From contig NZ_JAPVLU010000027.1 in the NCBI RefSeq assembly GCF_027158205.1, positions 61,437-125,436 on the forward strand: a stretch of DNA of 64,000 bases. Reading direction: 5' to 3'. The position numbers were made by a program, and so were the translations under genes. Under the pieces are notes generated by a model. It saw nothing but the letters and a program-made list of their open reading frames with translations, was not told the origin of the DNA and did not search any database. Below are positions 8,660-17,212 of this stretch, piece by piece (position 1 is the first letter of the stretch; each line of letters begins with the position of its first letter). Origin of the DNA: Streptomyces sp. H39-S7. GTDB lineage: Bacteria > Actinomycetota > Actinomycetes > Streptomycetales > Streptomycetaceae.

Positions 8660-9594
8660 CAGGTCCCCCGTACGTGGGTCAGCCTGGCGGCATGACAGCA
8701 CCGATCCACGGCGGCTTCGCCGAGAGCGAGATGCGCCACATCCTTCAGGGCGCTTGCGCGGCCGTCGGACTCGATGCCAGCGGCGCTGCCCTACTGCGTG
8801 GGCAGACCAACGCCGTCGTTCGCCTCGCGGCCCATCCAGTCATCGCGAAGATCGCCCGGCGCGGCACAGATCCACAGGACGTCCACACCACGGTGCAGTT
8901 CGTCCGATGGCTGATGGATCTCGGGTTCCCCACAGTTCCGCTCCATCGGGCCGGCGACCAGCCAGTCATCTTCGATGGGCACGCGGTCACCTTCTGGACG
9001 TACCTTCCGCAGCCGGAGGATCCGGTACCGGCCGACGCGCTGGCCAAGCCCCTCGGCACTCTTCACAGCCTCGGCCGACCGCCCGTCGAGCTCAAGCGAC
9101 TCAATCCCATCGCCGCAATTCGGACCTCGCTGAGCCGGACTACGGTTCTCCCTACCGAAGACCTTCGGTACCTGCACCATCGGACGGACCACCTTGAAAG
9201 GGCGCTGGGAAGCCTTCGATACGACCTCGCCCCCGACTCGATCCTCCAAGGCGACCCCCAGCACGGAAATGCCCTGCATGACGTCCACGGCGCAGTTCTG
9301 TGCGACTGGGACAGTGCGGCGATCGGTCAGCCGGAATGGGACCTGGTCACCGTCGAGATCCACTGCCGGCGCTTCGGATATGGCCTCTCGCACTACCAGA
9401 GGTTCGCGGAGGCGTACGGGTGGGACGTGACGGGTTGGGAGGGCTTCCGGACTCTCAGCGAGCTGCGTGAGCTGAGGATGATCACGACCAACGCGAGGAA
9501 GGCCGCCCATGAGCCCGCCAAGATCGCCGAGGTAGCGCATCGAATCGATGGACTCCGGAAAGACGACACGACCAGGATCTGGAACATCCTGTAG
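8656..9594 (+). CDS. Aminoglycoside phosphotransferase-like kinase
   Basis: A kinase of the APH/choline-kinase fold. The catalytic loop is ILQGDPQHGNAL, where Asp and the downstream Asn are the expected residues, and the metal-binding motif is LCDWDSAAIG. An N-terminal GQTNAVVRLAA...IAKIAR region fits the nucleotide loop and lysine. The GTG at 8656 overlaps the previous stop (GTGA); ATG 8692 is an alternative start giving 300 residues. The substrate could be a small molecule rather than an antibiotic, as is usual for Streptomyces members paired with an XRE-TPR gene. Confidence 0.82.
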   Translation: MTGPPYVGQPGGMTAPIHGGFAESEMRHILQGACAAVGLDASGAALLRGQTNAVVRLAAHPVIAKIARRGTDPQDVHTTVQFVRWLMDLGFPTVPLHRAGDQPVIFDGHAVTFWTYLPQPEDPVPADALAKPLGTLHSLGRPPVELKRLNPIAAIRTSLSRTTVLPTEDLRYLHHRTDHLERALGSLRYDLAPDSILQGDPQHGNALHDVHGAVLCDWDSAAIGQPEWDLVTVEIHCRRFGYGLSHYQRFAEAYGWDVTGWEGFRTLSELRELRMITTNARKAAHEPAKIAEVAHRIDGLRKDDTTRIWNIL

Positions 9595-9620
9595 CGCGCA
9601 CCCTTCTCGACGTGGCAGAT

Positions 9621-10259
9621 CTAGGCGAGCAGGGGAAGTGCCACCGCGCAAATGGCCGTGCCGACCAGGACTCCGGTCACGGCTTGTCCCAGCGTATGAG
9701 CGCGCATGTGGGTACGTGTCCACACGGTGAGAGGCGCGATGGGTGCGAATGCGGCCAGCAGCAATGGACCGCCGACCAGCGCGGCCACGGCAACCGTTGT
9801 GGTGGCTACAGAGGTGTGCACGGAGATCTTCCACCAGCGCGTGATCAGAGTGAGCACAGCGAGCTGAATGGCCAGCAAGGCGAAGACAGCGCAGATAGGG
9901 CGGGGAGCTCCAGCGAGGGAGAGAGCGCCGAAACCGAGCAGGAGAGAAGCGAGGATGGCGATCATGGGAAGGATGCGGTGCTCGCGCTGGGGCACGTGGT
10001 GGTCGAGCCATGAGCCTCTGCGCATGCCGTAGATGAGAAACAACATCGGCACCGCACTTCCGAAGGTGACCGCAAGCAGCCACCAGCCCAGTACGTTGGC
10101 GTCCGGCCACGGGTGCCAAAGGACGAGGGTTGATTGCGCCAGGACCTGGACCAAGGGAGCAAAGACCTCGCTCAACGCGGTAGCCAAACGAAGTCCGATC
10201 GGCTTTTGGGCGGGTTGTGGCTGGCCGGCAACACAAGGTGGGCTCGTCGTCGTGGTCAC
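9621..10259 (-). CDS. PAP2-like integral membrane protein
   Basis: A 212-residue protein with about five hydrophobic helices. WWKISVHTSVATTTV and MRAHTLGQAVTGVLVG resemble the SGH and later histidine motifs of the PAP2 phosphatase superfamily, though they are weaker than in true phosphatases. It overlaps the MAB_1171c-type gene by 4 bases (ATGA) and ends the XRE-ImmA-MAB_1171c unit. It converges on the kinase gene with a 26-base gap and no clear terminator between them. Confidence 0.65.
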   Translation of the reverse strand: MTTTTSPPCVAGQPQPAQKPIGLRLATALSEVFAPLVQVLAQSTLVLWHPWPDANVLGWWLLAVTFGSAVPMLFLIYGMRRGSWLDHHVPQREHRILPMIAILASLLLGFGALSLAGAPRPICAVFALLAIQLAVLTLITRWWKISVHTSVATTTVAVAALVGGPLLLAAFAPIAPLTVWTRTHMRAHTLGQAVTGVLVGTAICAVALPLLA

Positions 10260-11512
10260 TGCTCCTCCTCCATCGCTTTGGCCGCCACTGCGAGAGGTCT
10301 GAGCGGACGGACCCCTTCCCTCTCGACAGGTGGACGGTTGAAGGCGCGGGCGACCTCAACGAACCAGGTCAGCTCACCCACGTGGTCGCTCCCACCGATG
10401 GGCGCCTGCTGTTCGAGCAGATCGCCACATGAGGCGATCTCCGCGACCTGGCCCACTGCGGTGAGAGCTGCTCGGAGCATGGCTGCCTCGGCTGCGGCTT
10501 CCTGCTGTTCGGCGGTAGCTCCCGCTTGGGCTGCGAGGGTGCGCGCGCCGTCGGCGATTTCCGAGTTGAGATGCTCGCGCAGCGCGTGACGAGCGTCCCG
10601 GATTTCGATCACGAATCGGTAGAGGCGGTAGTGCAGCTTAGTCAGGCGCCAGCGGGCCCGTTTGGGGTGCTTCGGCGGGTCCAGAGCGATGTCGGGCATT
10701 GCGTCGTAGACGGCGAGCCACAGAGGGAAGAGCTGGTGATAGGCGCGCAGGTGTCCGAACCAGCGTGCTGTGGCGGACAGCCGGGGGCCAAGGGCGGGCA
10801 GGACGAGTCCCAGGGAGACCAGGGCGCCGCCGAGGGCCGCGAAGGCTGAGGATGAGTCGGCCAAGAGGTCGAGGCGGATGCCCATATTGCGGGCGATCAC
10901 GTAGATGCCTCTGGTGAGGCAGTATCCGAGTGTGATGGCGGCGCCGACCGCGGTGAGGTGCAGGCCGCGGACGAGCCAGGGGCGCCCCGCTACCTTCGCG
11001 AAGCGCCAGCAGAGGCGGGCGATTTCGGCGAGTCCGGTGCCGACGGCCGTCACGTATAGCAACAGGTACTCAGCGATGTAGGGCGTGGTTGCGTAGGTCT
11101 CGGTGAAGTGCTCGGCGGTGCTGTCGTTAATGGGAGCCAAAGTCAGCAAGGCGACCATGGCCAGGAGCACGATGACGCCGGCGATGACGCGGCGACGTGC
11201 TCTTGGGAGGGCTATTTCCGGCGGGTCGTTCCACATGAGCAGCATGCGCTGGACGCAGACGCTGAAGGCGATCAACGAGCCGTGGACGACCAACTTGCCC
11301 AGGTTGTCCAGTCCGAGGGCTGTGCTGACGGGGAGGTAAATGGCGGGCGTGGCCGCTATGAATCCGAAGGCAGCGCAGGCCAGGGTCGCGCAGAGTGAGC
11401 GCAGGACCGGGTTGTCGGGGTCCTTGCGCAGGTCGAGCAGCTTGTAGGCAAGGGCCGCCGAGCTGACGAGGGCTGCCACAGGGTAGGCGATGTCGTGCAC
11501 GTCAGTGATCAT
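10256..11512 (-). CDS. MAB_1171c-family putative membrane transporter
   Basis: A 418-residue protein with roughly seven transmembrane helices in the first 240 residues (AYPVAALVSSAALAYKL through ALGGALVSLGLVLPALG), then a cytoplasmic helical region of about 180 residues containing YHQLFPLW and KLHYRLYRFVIEIRDARH. This is the pattern of the MAB_1171c family of actinomycetes; transport activity is a database guess, not shown. Coupled by 4-base overlaps to the ImmA-like gene upstream and the PAP2-like gene downstream. Confidence 0.75.
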   Translation of the reverse strand: MITDVHDIAYPVAALVSSAALAYKLLDLRKDPDNPVLRSLCATLACAAFGFIAATPAIYLPVSTALGLDNLGKLVVHGSLIAFSVCVQRMLLMWNDPPEIALPRARRRVIAGVIVLLAMVALLTLAPINDSTAEHFTETYATTPYIAEYLLLYVTAVGTGLAEIARLCWRFAKVAGRPWLVRGLHLTAVGAAITLGYCLTRGIYVIARNMGIRLDLLADSSSAFAALGGALVSLGLVLPALGPRLSATARWFGHLRAYHQLFPLWLAVYDAMPDIALDPPKHPKRARWRLTKLHYRLYRFVIEIRDARHALREHLNSEIADGARTLAAQAGATAEQQEAAAEAAMLRAALTAVGQVAEIASCGDLLEQQAPIGGSDHVGELTWFVEVARAFNRPPVEREGVRPLRPLAVAAKAMEEEQ

Positions 11513-12033
11513 TTGGCCCTGCGGTGGTCTGGACTTTGGAGAGTGCTTTCGAGGCGGCGGATGACATCAGCCGCCTCGGGCGGGACGACGCCCTGCGGCT
11601 CCGGCGAGCGGAGGCTGACTTGTGTGAGGATCACCGAGGCGAACGTCTCGGCTTCGTTCTCTTCGGTGTCTGAATAGCGCGTGCGTCCCAGAACGCGCTG
11701 GACGACTTCCGAGTTGAGACTGGGCATGAGGGTGCGCGCTACATCCGTGCTCAGGGGCTGGCCCACTCCGTGGTCGTGAAGGAGGTGGCCCAATTCATGC
11801 AGCAAGATGTGGTCTTGGTGCGCTGGGCTTGTCGCCTGCTCGTACAGCATGTAGTCCGCCGAGCCAGTTGAGATCCAAAGACCGCAGGGGCTTCCGGGCG
11901 GCAACTGGCGCGAGAGCAGGTGGATGGGGCGTCCGCGCTGTCTGCTGATTCGCTGGAACATCTCGTGGACATCGAACGGCTCCGGTATCTCGGGGATACG
12001 GAGCTTCTTCGGGAACTTCCGGACTTGCCTCAT
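11509..12033 (-). CDS. ImmA/IrrE-like metallopeptidase
   Basis: A 174-residue protein with the zinc-peptidase motif HELGH at residues 79-83 (DHILLHELGHLLHDHG) and a downstream acidic EENEAETFA that would supply the third ligand. ImmA/IrrE proteases usually cleave or inactivate a cognate XRE repressor; the XRE gene immediately upstream on the same strand is the obvious partner. First gene of the three-gene coupled unit. An interval of 545 bases separates it from the XRE gene. Confidence 0.78.
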   Translation of the reverse strand: MRQVRKFPKKLRIPEIPEPFDVHEMFQRISRQRGRPIHLLSRQLPPGSPCGLWISTGSADYMLYEQATSPAHQDHILLHELGHLLHDHGVGQPLSTDVARTLMPSLNSEVVQRVLGRTRYSDTEENEAETFASVILTQVSLRSPEPQGVVPPEAADVIRRLESTLQSPDHRRAK

Positions 12034-12578
12034 GCCGTCACCGTTGTGCTCATAGGGTTCTCACGCGCCGAAGCTGAATGCGCCGATTCCTTCGCTGCTC
12101 TCTCTGCCGTTCGGGCCGATCCAGCTAGCCGGGTATTCGGCGGCTAGTCCCCGGCCTGTATGTCAGCTGCGGTGGACGCAGGACGGCTAGACCGGTCTTG
12201 GATCCTCCGGCGGATGCTGAATGAGACACGGGGCCCCCTAGATTCCAACAGGCATGGTTCTCCCGGGCCTTTCACCGGCAGACACAGAATGGAGTATGCC
12301 AGAAGCATAGCGGTAGGCGCACTCTTGATTACGCAGAGTGACTCACACGTCGTTCGCCAACTCCACTACTGCACTTGGTGGTTGGGGCTGCGCAATTGAC
12401 GGTTGGTTCGTGACCTGCGTCACCTCCCGTCAACGCTTCCGCGCAATGTCTGTTCGCCGCCGGGTATTCGAGGGGGTGCGCACCCGGCTGGCTCCGTCTC
12501 TGCAGCCGGGATTGTGTGACCCTTTGTGTGCGGGATTCCCGGTGTGACACTTCTGCAACGCCCGGGTCGGCGCGGTTC
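12034..12578. other. 545-base interval without a convincing gene
   Basis: Lies between the XRE gene and the ImmA-like gene, both on the minus strand. Short open frames on either strand have low-complexity composition and no ribosome site, so none is called. It probably holds the promoter of the ImmA-MAB_1171c-PAP2 unit. No copy of the TRACAC-N4-GTGTYA operator found upstream of the XRE gene was seen here. Confidence 0.5.
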
Positions 12579-13019
12579 CTATGGTTGGTCAATGGGGCTG
12601 TCGGGTAGCCCCTCGATCTGGCGGACGTGATCGATGATGCCCTTGATCTGGCGAAGGCCTTGTGGTGATAGCCCGGAGACGCGCAGTGCTACCGACTTCA
12701 CGTCGGCGTCGCGCATTGCGGTCAGAAGATCCAGCTCGGCGTTACTTGTGGCCTCGACTTCGTCGTCGAAGAAGTAGGCCGGCGGAACGCCGAAGAAATC
12801 AGCAAGAGCTTTGACTGTTGCCATCGTCGGGTTCTTCTTGGTGCCGGTGCGCAACTGCTGGATGGCGCTGGCAGACAGCCCCTTGCCGTCCCCTGCTGAT
12901 GCTCGCTGGATCGCCTCGGCGACTTCCCCGTTCGCGTACGGGCCGCGCGAGGCCGGGTGGACCGTTCTAAACAGATGGTCCAGCTTCTGCGCGACTGTGC
13001 GCCGCTGTCCATCTGTCAT
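12579..13019 (-). CDS. XRE-family repressor-like regulator
   Basis: A 146-residue protein with an XRE helix-turn-helix at about residues 30-85: IQRASAGDGKGLSASAIQQL, then PTMATVKALADFFGVPPAYF, where the FGVPPAYFF ending is typical of repressors paired with ImmA proteases. Start ATG 13019, ribosome site GGAGGTAGG just upstream. Three matching palindromes lie within 140 bases of its start and are the likely operators. The same operators may also govern the plus-strand replication and transfer genes that start beyond 13.28 kb. Confidence 0.88.
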   Translation of the reverse strand: MTDGQRRTVAQKLDHLFRTVHPASRGPYANGEVAEAIQRASAGDGKGLSASAIQQLRTGTKKNPTMATVKALADFFGVPPAYFFDDEVEATSNAELDLLTAMRDADVKSVALRVSGLSPQGLRQIKGIIDHVRQIEGLPDSPIDQP

Positions 13020-13047
13020 GCCTACCTCCGGTTCGTGTGGCCGAGCC

Positions 13048-13160
13048 TAACACTTCAGTGTGACGGGGGCGCCAGTACTGCCCTTGCGTTCGCACTGTGG
13101 TTGACCAAGCTCGGACACTCTGGTGTACGTTGATCCACATCTTCTGACACATAAGTGTTA
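13048..13160. promoter_or_regulatory. Three copies of a GACAC-N4-GTGT operator
   Basis: Three 16-base palindromes lie between the XRE gene and the plus-strand genes: TAACACTTCAGTGTGA at 13048-13063, GGACACTCTGGTGTAC at 13113-13128 and TGACACATAAGTGTTA at 13145-13160. The last read on the other strand matches the first at 14 of 16 positions. Spacing of centres is 65 and 32 bases. This is the layout of a repressor-controlled divergent promoter. Confidence 0.65.
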
Positions 13161-13280
13161 ATTGCCTGGTCAGAGTATGTAGATTGACCTGGACTCGAAG
13201 CGTACGTCCTCATATGGTTCTGGTCCCCGCACGAGCGGATCACCGGCCGCCGTACGGAGCGGGAAGGGAGAGGCACACAT

Positions 13281-13532
13281 GTGGCCATGACGACGGCCGA
13301 CGGGGCGAAAGAGTCCGGCGCCCGGGAGCTACCAACTCCTGGACGCCGGGCCGGCATCCCGAAGGACACCGATTCACACCTCACGCGGGCGGCGGGGCTT
13401 TTGCACGAGAACCGCCGCACGCGCTCCTACAAGCACCGGAGTATCGCATGCCTGCCACGACGGGCGGAATTCCTGCCTGCCCACTGGCCACCGATCGCCA
13501 GCGCCGCCTTGCTCTGCAGCTCACGGACATGA
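13281..13532 (+). CDS. Small hypothetical protein
   Basis: An 83-codon frame beginning GTG 13281 (ATG 13287 in frame) with GGGAAGGGAGAGG upstream, a good ribosome site, directly after the operator region. The product is basic, without recognisable domain, and its last third overlaps the start of the next gene. It would be the first gene of the rightward unit. Composition is only moderately gene-like, so the call is weak. Confidence 0.35.
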   Translation: MAMTTADGAKESGARELPTPGRRAGIPKDTDSHLTRAAGLLHENRRTRSYKHRSIACLPRRAEFLPAHWPPIASAALLCSSRT

Positions 13533-13762
13533 TCCCGGGAGCGGTTCGCATCCGGGTGAGCCTCCAGGACCCCCAAAGGGCCTGGCCGCAGCCCCACGCA
13601 CGAGCCTGGGACGTGGCCGGAACGCGGATCGAGCTCAGTCGCACGGTCGCCAAGATCGCAGCGCGCTGGGTCCTGCGGGTCTGGCCAGACGCGGACTGGA
13701 ACGTCGCGCACACCATGGACCTCACTACCGCGACGCTGACCACCGCCGCTTGGGGGCGCTGA
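13448..13762 (+). CDS. Hypothetical protein of the replication module
   Basis: A 104-residue protein starting ATG 13448 with CCGGAG six bases before it. Residues 15-100 look folded (RQRRLALQLTDMIPGAVRIR, then TVAKIAARWVLRVWPDADW). No family recognised. It ends one base before the ATG of the replication initiator-like gene, so they are surely cotranscribed. The same frame is open upstream to 13184, but that stretch is not gene-like. Confidence 0.6.
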   Translation: MPATTGGIPACPLATDRQRRLALQLTDMIPGAVRIRVSLQDPQRAWPQPHARAWDVAGTRIELSRTVAKIAARWVLRVWPDADWNVAHTMDLTTATLTTAAWGR

Positions 13763-13763
13763 C

Positions 13764-14789
13764 ATGTCGCGCATCCGACCGATCAAGCCGGAGACCTGGA
13801 CCTCCGAGACGCTCGCCGAGGTGAGCATCCCGGCGATGGTCACCTTCCTCGCGATGACGAACATGGCCGACGACCACGGCCGCCACCGCGACAACGCGGC
13901 GATCATCTTCGGGCTCGTCTGGCCGCTGCGCGCTGAACACAGTGCGGTCCACGTCGAGGAGGACCTCGTCCAGCTCGAGAATGCCGGAGCGATCTGCCGG
14001 TATACCGGCTGCGACGGCAAGCGGTACTTCCACTACCCGACCTGGTTCAAGCACCAGAAGATCGACAAGCCGAGCTTGTCCCGCCTTCCCGCCTGCCCGC
14101 ATCACGCGCCAGAGCGATGCGGCGTCTGCAAGGGGCCCTGCACCCAACACGCCGAGGTCTCCCCGAACACTCCCCGACTCCTCCCCGAGGCTTCGCCGAA
14201 TGCTCGCCGAGCCCTCGATTCGCCCATACCGCCCGAAGCACCTACGCCCGCGCCGCCCGCTAGAGGAAGCGGAGTCCCTGCCGCCCAGCAGGACTCGCTC
14301 GTCGACCTCGAGGGCGCCCATGATCCTGGTCGTGACAAAATGGCAGGTCAGGCGGCTCTCGGGGAGGGTTCTCCGAAGCCTCCCCGAAACGTCGGAGAGG
14401 GCTCGGCGCCTGGATCTAGGATCTTGGATCCTGGATCTTCTTTCCCTCCGGGGCGCACAGCGCCCGACGCCAGCGCATCGGCTGGTGACCTGGTCGCCGA
14501 ATACGTCGCCTCGTGCCAGAAGCGACCGCCAGGCGACGTGATCGGACACCTCGGGCGGATCGCCAAGAAGCTTCTCGGCGAGGGCATCGCCCCGGAGCAC
14601 ATCCGCGCCGGACTGAAGCGCTTCGGCGAGATACAGGGCCATCCCAGCCGCCTGCCGAGCCTGGTCAACGACTCGCTGAACCCTGGGGCCGCCGGTTTGG
14701 CGCGACCGGGATTCTGGCCTACCGTGCCCGCTCACACCGCGTGGACCAACCCGGTCGACGCTGCCGCCGCCTACGCCGAGGAGCTGTGA
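13764..14789 (+). CDS. Replication initiator/replisome-organiser-like protein
   Basis: A 341-residue protein resembling phage and plasmid replisome organisers. The N-terminal 100 residues (MSRIRPIKPETWTSE, then AMTNMADDHGRHRDNAAIIF) form a winged-helix-type domain; a cysteine/histidine cluster CPHHAPERCGVCKGPC follows near residue 115; a long Pro-rich linker leads to a C-terminal helical domain (DLVAEYVASCQKRP through GLKRFGEIQGHPSRLP) like the DnaD-type region. Its stop overlaps the ATG of the DnaC-like gene, the usual partner. Probably recruits the host helicase at an origin on this element. Confidence 0.7.
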   Translation: MSRIRPIKPETWTSETLAEVSIPAMVTFLAMTNMADDHGRHRDNAAIIFGLVWPLRAEHSAVHVEEDLVQLENAGAICRYTGCDGKRYFHYPTWFKHQKIDKPSLSRLPACPHHAPERCGVCKGPCTQHAEVSPNTPRLLPEASPNARRALDSPIPPEAPTPAPPARGSGVPAAQQDSLVDLEGAHDPGRDKMAGQAALGEGSPKPPRNVGEGSAPGSRILDPGSSFPPGRTAPDASASAGDLVAEYVASCQKRPPGDVIGHLGRIAKKLLGEGIAPEHIRAGLKRFGEIQGHPSRLPSLVNDSLNPGAAGLARPGFWPTVPAHTAWTNPVDAAAAYAEEL

Positions 14790-15481
14790 TGCGCGACCGC
14801 GACCCCCAGCCCGTCGGCCAGAACACCTTCGACCGGCTCCTGCGGATCCTGGCCGCCCGGGGCATCGACCCGTCATCCGCAGCCGCCGAGGAACCTGAGC
14901 CGTACTCGGCCCTGGACGCCCTGTCGGCGGGGATGCCGCCGCGCTACCGGGGCGCGGTGGCCGACCACCCACAGGTCCTGGCATGGGCCCGAGACGTCGC
15001 CGGTCAGGCCGTTGCACCGAGCCCGGGTGCCAGGCGGCAGGTGGTCACCGGGGCGAGCCTGCTGATGGCCGGGGTGGTCGGTGCGGGCAAGACGCACCAG
15101 GCGTACGGGGCGGTGCGCCACCTGGTCGAGGCCGGCATCGGGGTGCGCTGGCGCGCGACCACCGCCGCCGACCTGTACGCCGACCTGCGCCCCCGCGCCG
15201 GAGTCGACAGCGAGCGGGAGCTGGCGGCCGTCAGCCGCTGCCCGCTGCTGATCATCGACGACCTCGGCGCGGCCAAAGCCAGCGACTGGACCGAAGAGAT
15301 CACCTACCGGCTGATCAACCGCCGGTACAACCACCTGCTGCCGACCCTGATCACCACCAACCTGCGCATCGGCGACCTGCGCGCCTACCTCGGCGACCGC
15401 GTCACCTCCCGGCTCGCACAGATGACCACCCGGGTCGAGTTCGAACCGGTCGACCGCAGACGCCCACGCCCCGCAGCCTGA
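14789..15481 (+). CDS. DnaC/IstB-like helicase-loader ATPase
   Basis: A 230-residue AAA+ protein. Walker A is MAGVVGAGKTHQAYG and Walker B LLIIDDLGAAKAS, followed by YRLINRRYNHLLPTLITTNL with sensor 1 and an arginine-finger region GDRVTSRLAQM, the canonical DnaC/IstB order. Start ATG 14789 overlaps the previous TGA. Together with the preceding gene it forms a replication module: initiator plus loader. Confidence 0.85.
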   Translation: MRDRDPQPVGQNTFDRLLRILAARGIDPSSAAAEEPEPYSALDALSAGMPPRYRGAVADHPQVLAWARDVAGQAVAPSPGARRQVVTGASLLMAGVVGAGKTHQAYGAVRHLVEAGIGVRWRATTAADLYADLRPRAGVDSERELAAVSRCPLLIIDDLGAAKASDWTEEITYRLINRRYNHLLPTLITTNLRIGDLRAYLGDRVTSRLAQMTTRVEFEPVDRRRPRPAA

Positions 15482-15599
15482 CCTGCCGCAGGCCGCCCTG
15501 CCGGGCCGCGCCCACAGCGCGCCGCCCCCACCATCTCCCGACCCACGGACCCCTCCGCCGACGCCCCTGCGCGCGGAGAGCGATCGGAGCCAAGCCCGC

Positions 15600-16166
15600 A
15601 TGACCAACACGACGATCAGCCCTGCCCACCACCGCTCGCTCGGCGACCAACGCTGGCAGGACGAAGCTGTCTGCCAGAGCACCGAGTACAACCCGGTGGA
15701 CCCCGAACTCTTCTTCCCCGAACCCGACGAGACCGACAAGATCATCACCGCCAAGGCCCTATGCGGGCAGTGCCCGGTCCGCCGCACCTGCCTGGACGCC
15801 GCGCTCGAAGGCGGCGACATCGACGGCATCCGGGGCGGGCTGACGGAGGAAGAGCGCAAGCCGCAGCACGACAAGCTCGCCGAACGCCTCGACTACAGCC
15901 GAGTCAACGCCACCGTCGCCGGACGCGACATCCACCTCACCAAGGCCGAGCGCCGCGCAGTGATCCCCGCCGCCTACCGCCACGGGCTCACCGAACAGCG
16001 CCTGGCCTGGCTCCTGAAGATCACCGAGGACCACGCCCAGAGGCTGTACCGCGAGACCCGCCGTGCTCTGCGCAACCGCGACCTGGCGCAGGCCACGAAG
16101 ACCACGCCGCCCCCCGAGAGCGACGGCGAGCAGCTGGGCCGCAGTGACTTCGGCACGGCGGCGTGA
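15600..16166 (+). CDS. WhiB-family iron-sulfur transcription factor
   Basis: A 188-residue WhiB-like protein. The four cysteines are in AVCQST, ALCGQCPVRRTC (C, CXXC, CX5C spacing), and the turn motif is GIRGGL in place of the usual GVWGG, followed by TEEERK. The C-terminal 100 residues carry an extra helix-turn-helix-like segment (YRHGLTEQRLAWLLKITEDH), longer than typical WhiB proteins. Probably regulates element genes in response to redox state. GTG of the next gene overlaps its stop. Confidence 0.88.
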   Translation: MTNTTISPAHHRSLGDQRWQDEAVCQSTEYNPVDPELFFPEPDETDKIITAKALCGQCPVRRTCLDAALEGGDIDGIRGGLTEEERKPQHDKLAERLDYSRVNATVAGRDIHLTKAERRAVIPAAYRHGLTEQRLAWLLKITEDHAQRLYRETRRALRNRDLAQATKTTPPPESDGEQLGRSDFGTAA

Positions 16167-17212
16167 ACTTCGCGAACGCGCCGCACACGGCGCACATCAC
16201 CGACTGGGACCGCGCGGTCGTCATCGCCCTCGGCGGGGCGGGATGCGCCCTGTCCTACGACGCCCTGCAGCAGATGGCCGTCGCCATCCACGTCCGCGGA
16301 TTCCTCACCTACCTCTTCCCCCTCGTGATCGACGGGTTCATCGCCTACGGCATCCGCGCCCTGCTGGTCCTGCGCGACGCGCCCCTGCGCGCCCGGCTCT
16401 ACGTGTGGACACTCTTCGGAACAGCCACCGCCGCCAGCATCTGGGCCAACGCCCTGCACGCCGTCCGGCTCAACGAGGAGAACGCCTCGGCCACCGGACT
16501 GCGGCTCGGCGACACGGTCGTGGCGGTGCTGTCCACCATTGCCCCGCTCGCCCTGGCCGGAGCGGTACACCTCTACATCCTCATCGCCCGGGGGGCGGTG
16601 AACGAAAGTGACCGAAGCGACCAGGATGACCCCGGTCAGCCCGAGCGCATCGCGGTCACTCGAACTGACCGGACCGGTCTACCGCATTCCCAGCCCGGTC
16701 AGGTCAGCGCCACCGCGCCGGTCAGCGCCCTGACCGACCGCCCTCGCCTGTCCCTGGACACGAGCCACTCGGACACCCGGTCACCGACCGGGGGCAGTGA
16801 CCAGGGAGACAGCGCTAGCCCGGACAGGGGGCATGCCGCAAGGGAGCCAAAGGCCGCTGACCTGGCCGGACAGCCAGACAGCATCGCGGCGGTCAGTGAC
16901 CGACCCGTCGGCACCGACCCGGTCAGCGGTCACCGGGTCAGCCCCCCGCCGGTGACCGACCGGCCGGTCACAGCGCCACCGGTCACTGACCCGGCCACCC
17001 AGATGACCGGTGACCGGCGACCTGACCCGGACACCGAGAAGCTGCTCGCCATCGCCCGGTCAGCGGTCAGGGCCGAGGACAAGCTGACCCGCAAGGTGGT
17101 TGCCCAGGCGATCCGAGGTCAGCAGATCCCGCTGTCCAGCGACACGCTGACCGCCCTGATGGTCCAGCTCCGCGAGCAGCACGGCCAGCCGGTCACCCCC
17201 TCCCGGAACTGA
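16163..17212 (+). CDS. DUF2637 membrane protein with repetitive hydrophilic tail
   Basis: A 349-residue protein. Residues 15-150 are the DUF2637 (SpdB2-like) membrane domain with four hydrophobic helices (VVIALGGAGCALSYDALQQM, LTYLFPLVIDGFIAYGI, YVWTLFGTATAASIWANAL, VVAVLSTIAPLALAGAVHL). These occur with actinomycete transfer genes. The rest is a long disordered tail rich in TDRP, PVT and PVS, and a small helical C-terminus (TRKVVAQAIRGQQIPLSSD). The tail's DNA carries a remarkable density of GGTCA/TGACC motifs, listed separately. GTG start overlaps the WhiB stop. Confidence 0.82.
   Translation: MNFANAPHTAHITDWDRAVVIALGGAGCALSYDALQQMAVAIHVRGFLTYLFPLVIDGFIAYGIRALLVLRDAPLRARLYVWTLFGTATAASIWANALHAVRLNEENASATGLRLGDTVVAVLSTIAPLALAGAVHLYILIARGAVNESDRSDQDDPGQPERIAVTRTDRTGLPHSQPGQVSATAPVSALTDRPRLSLDTSHSDTRSPTGGSDQGDSASPDRGHAAREPKAADLAGQPDSIAAVSDRPVGTDPVSGHRVSPPPVTDRPVTAPPVTDPATQMTGDRRPDPDTEKLLAIARSAVRAEDKLTRKVVAQAIRGQQIPLSSDTLTALMVQLREQHGQPVTPSRN

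Noticed and set aside
13184..13762. A 192-codon plus-strand frame starting in the operator region
   Set aside because: The first 88 codons are Arg/Pro/His-rich without a ribosome site; the real gene starts at ATG 13448.
14400..14440. Short GGATC(T/C) repeats in the replication initiator gene
   Set aside because: They encode the Pro/Ser linker SRILDPGSS and are too few and irregular to be called iterons.
17028..17035. GACCCGGA, the 8-base loading motif of some Streptomyces TraB proteins
   Set aside because: A single copy in a region full of GGTCA/TGACC; no TraB-type gene is present, so it is probably coincidence.
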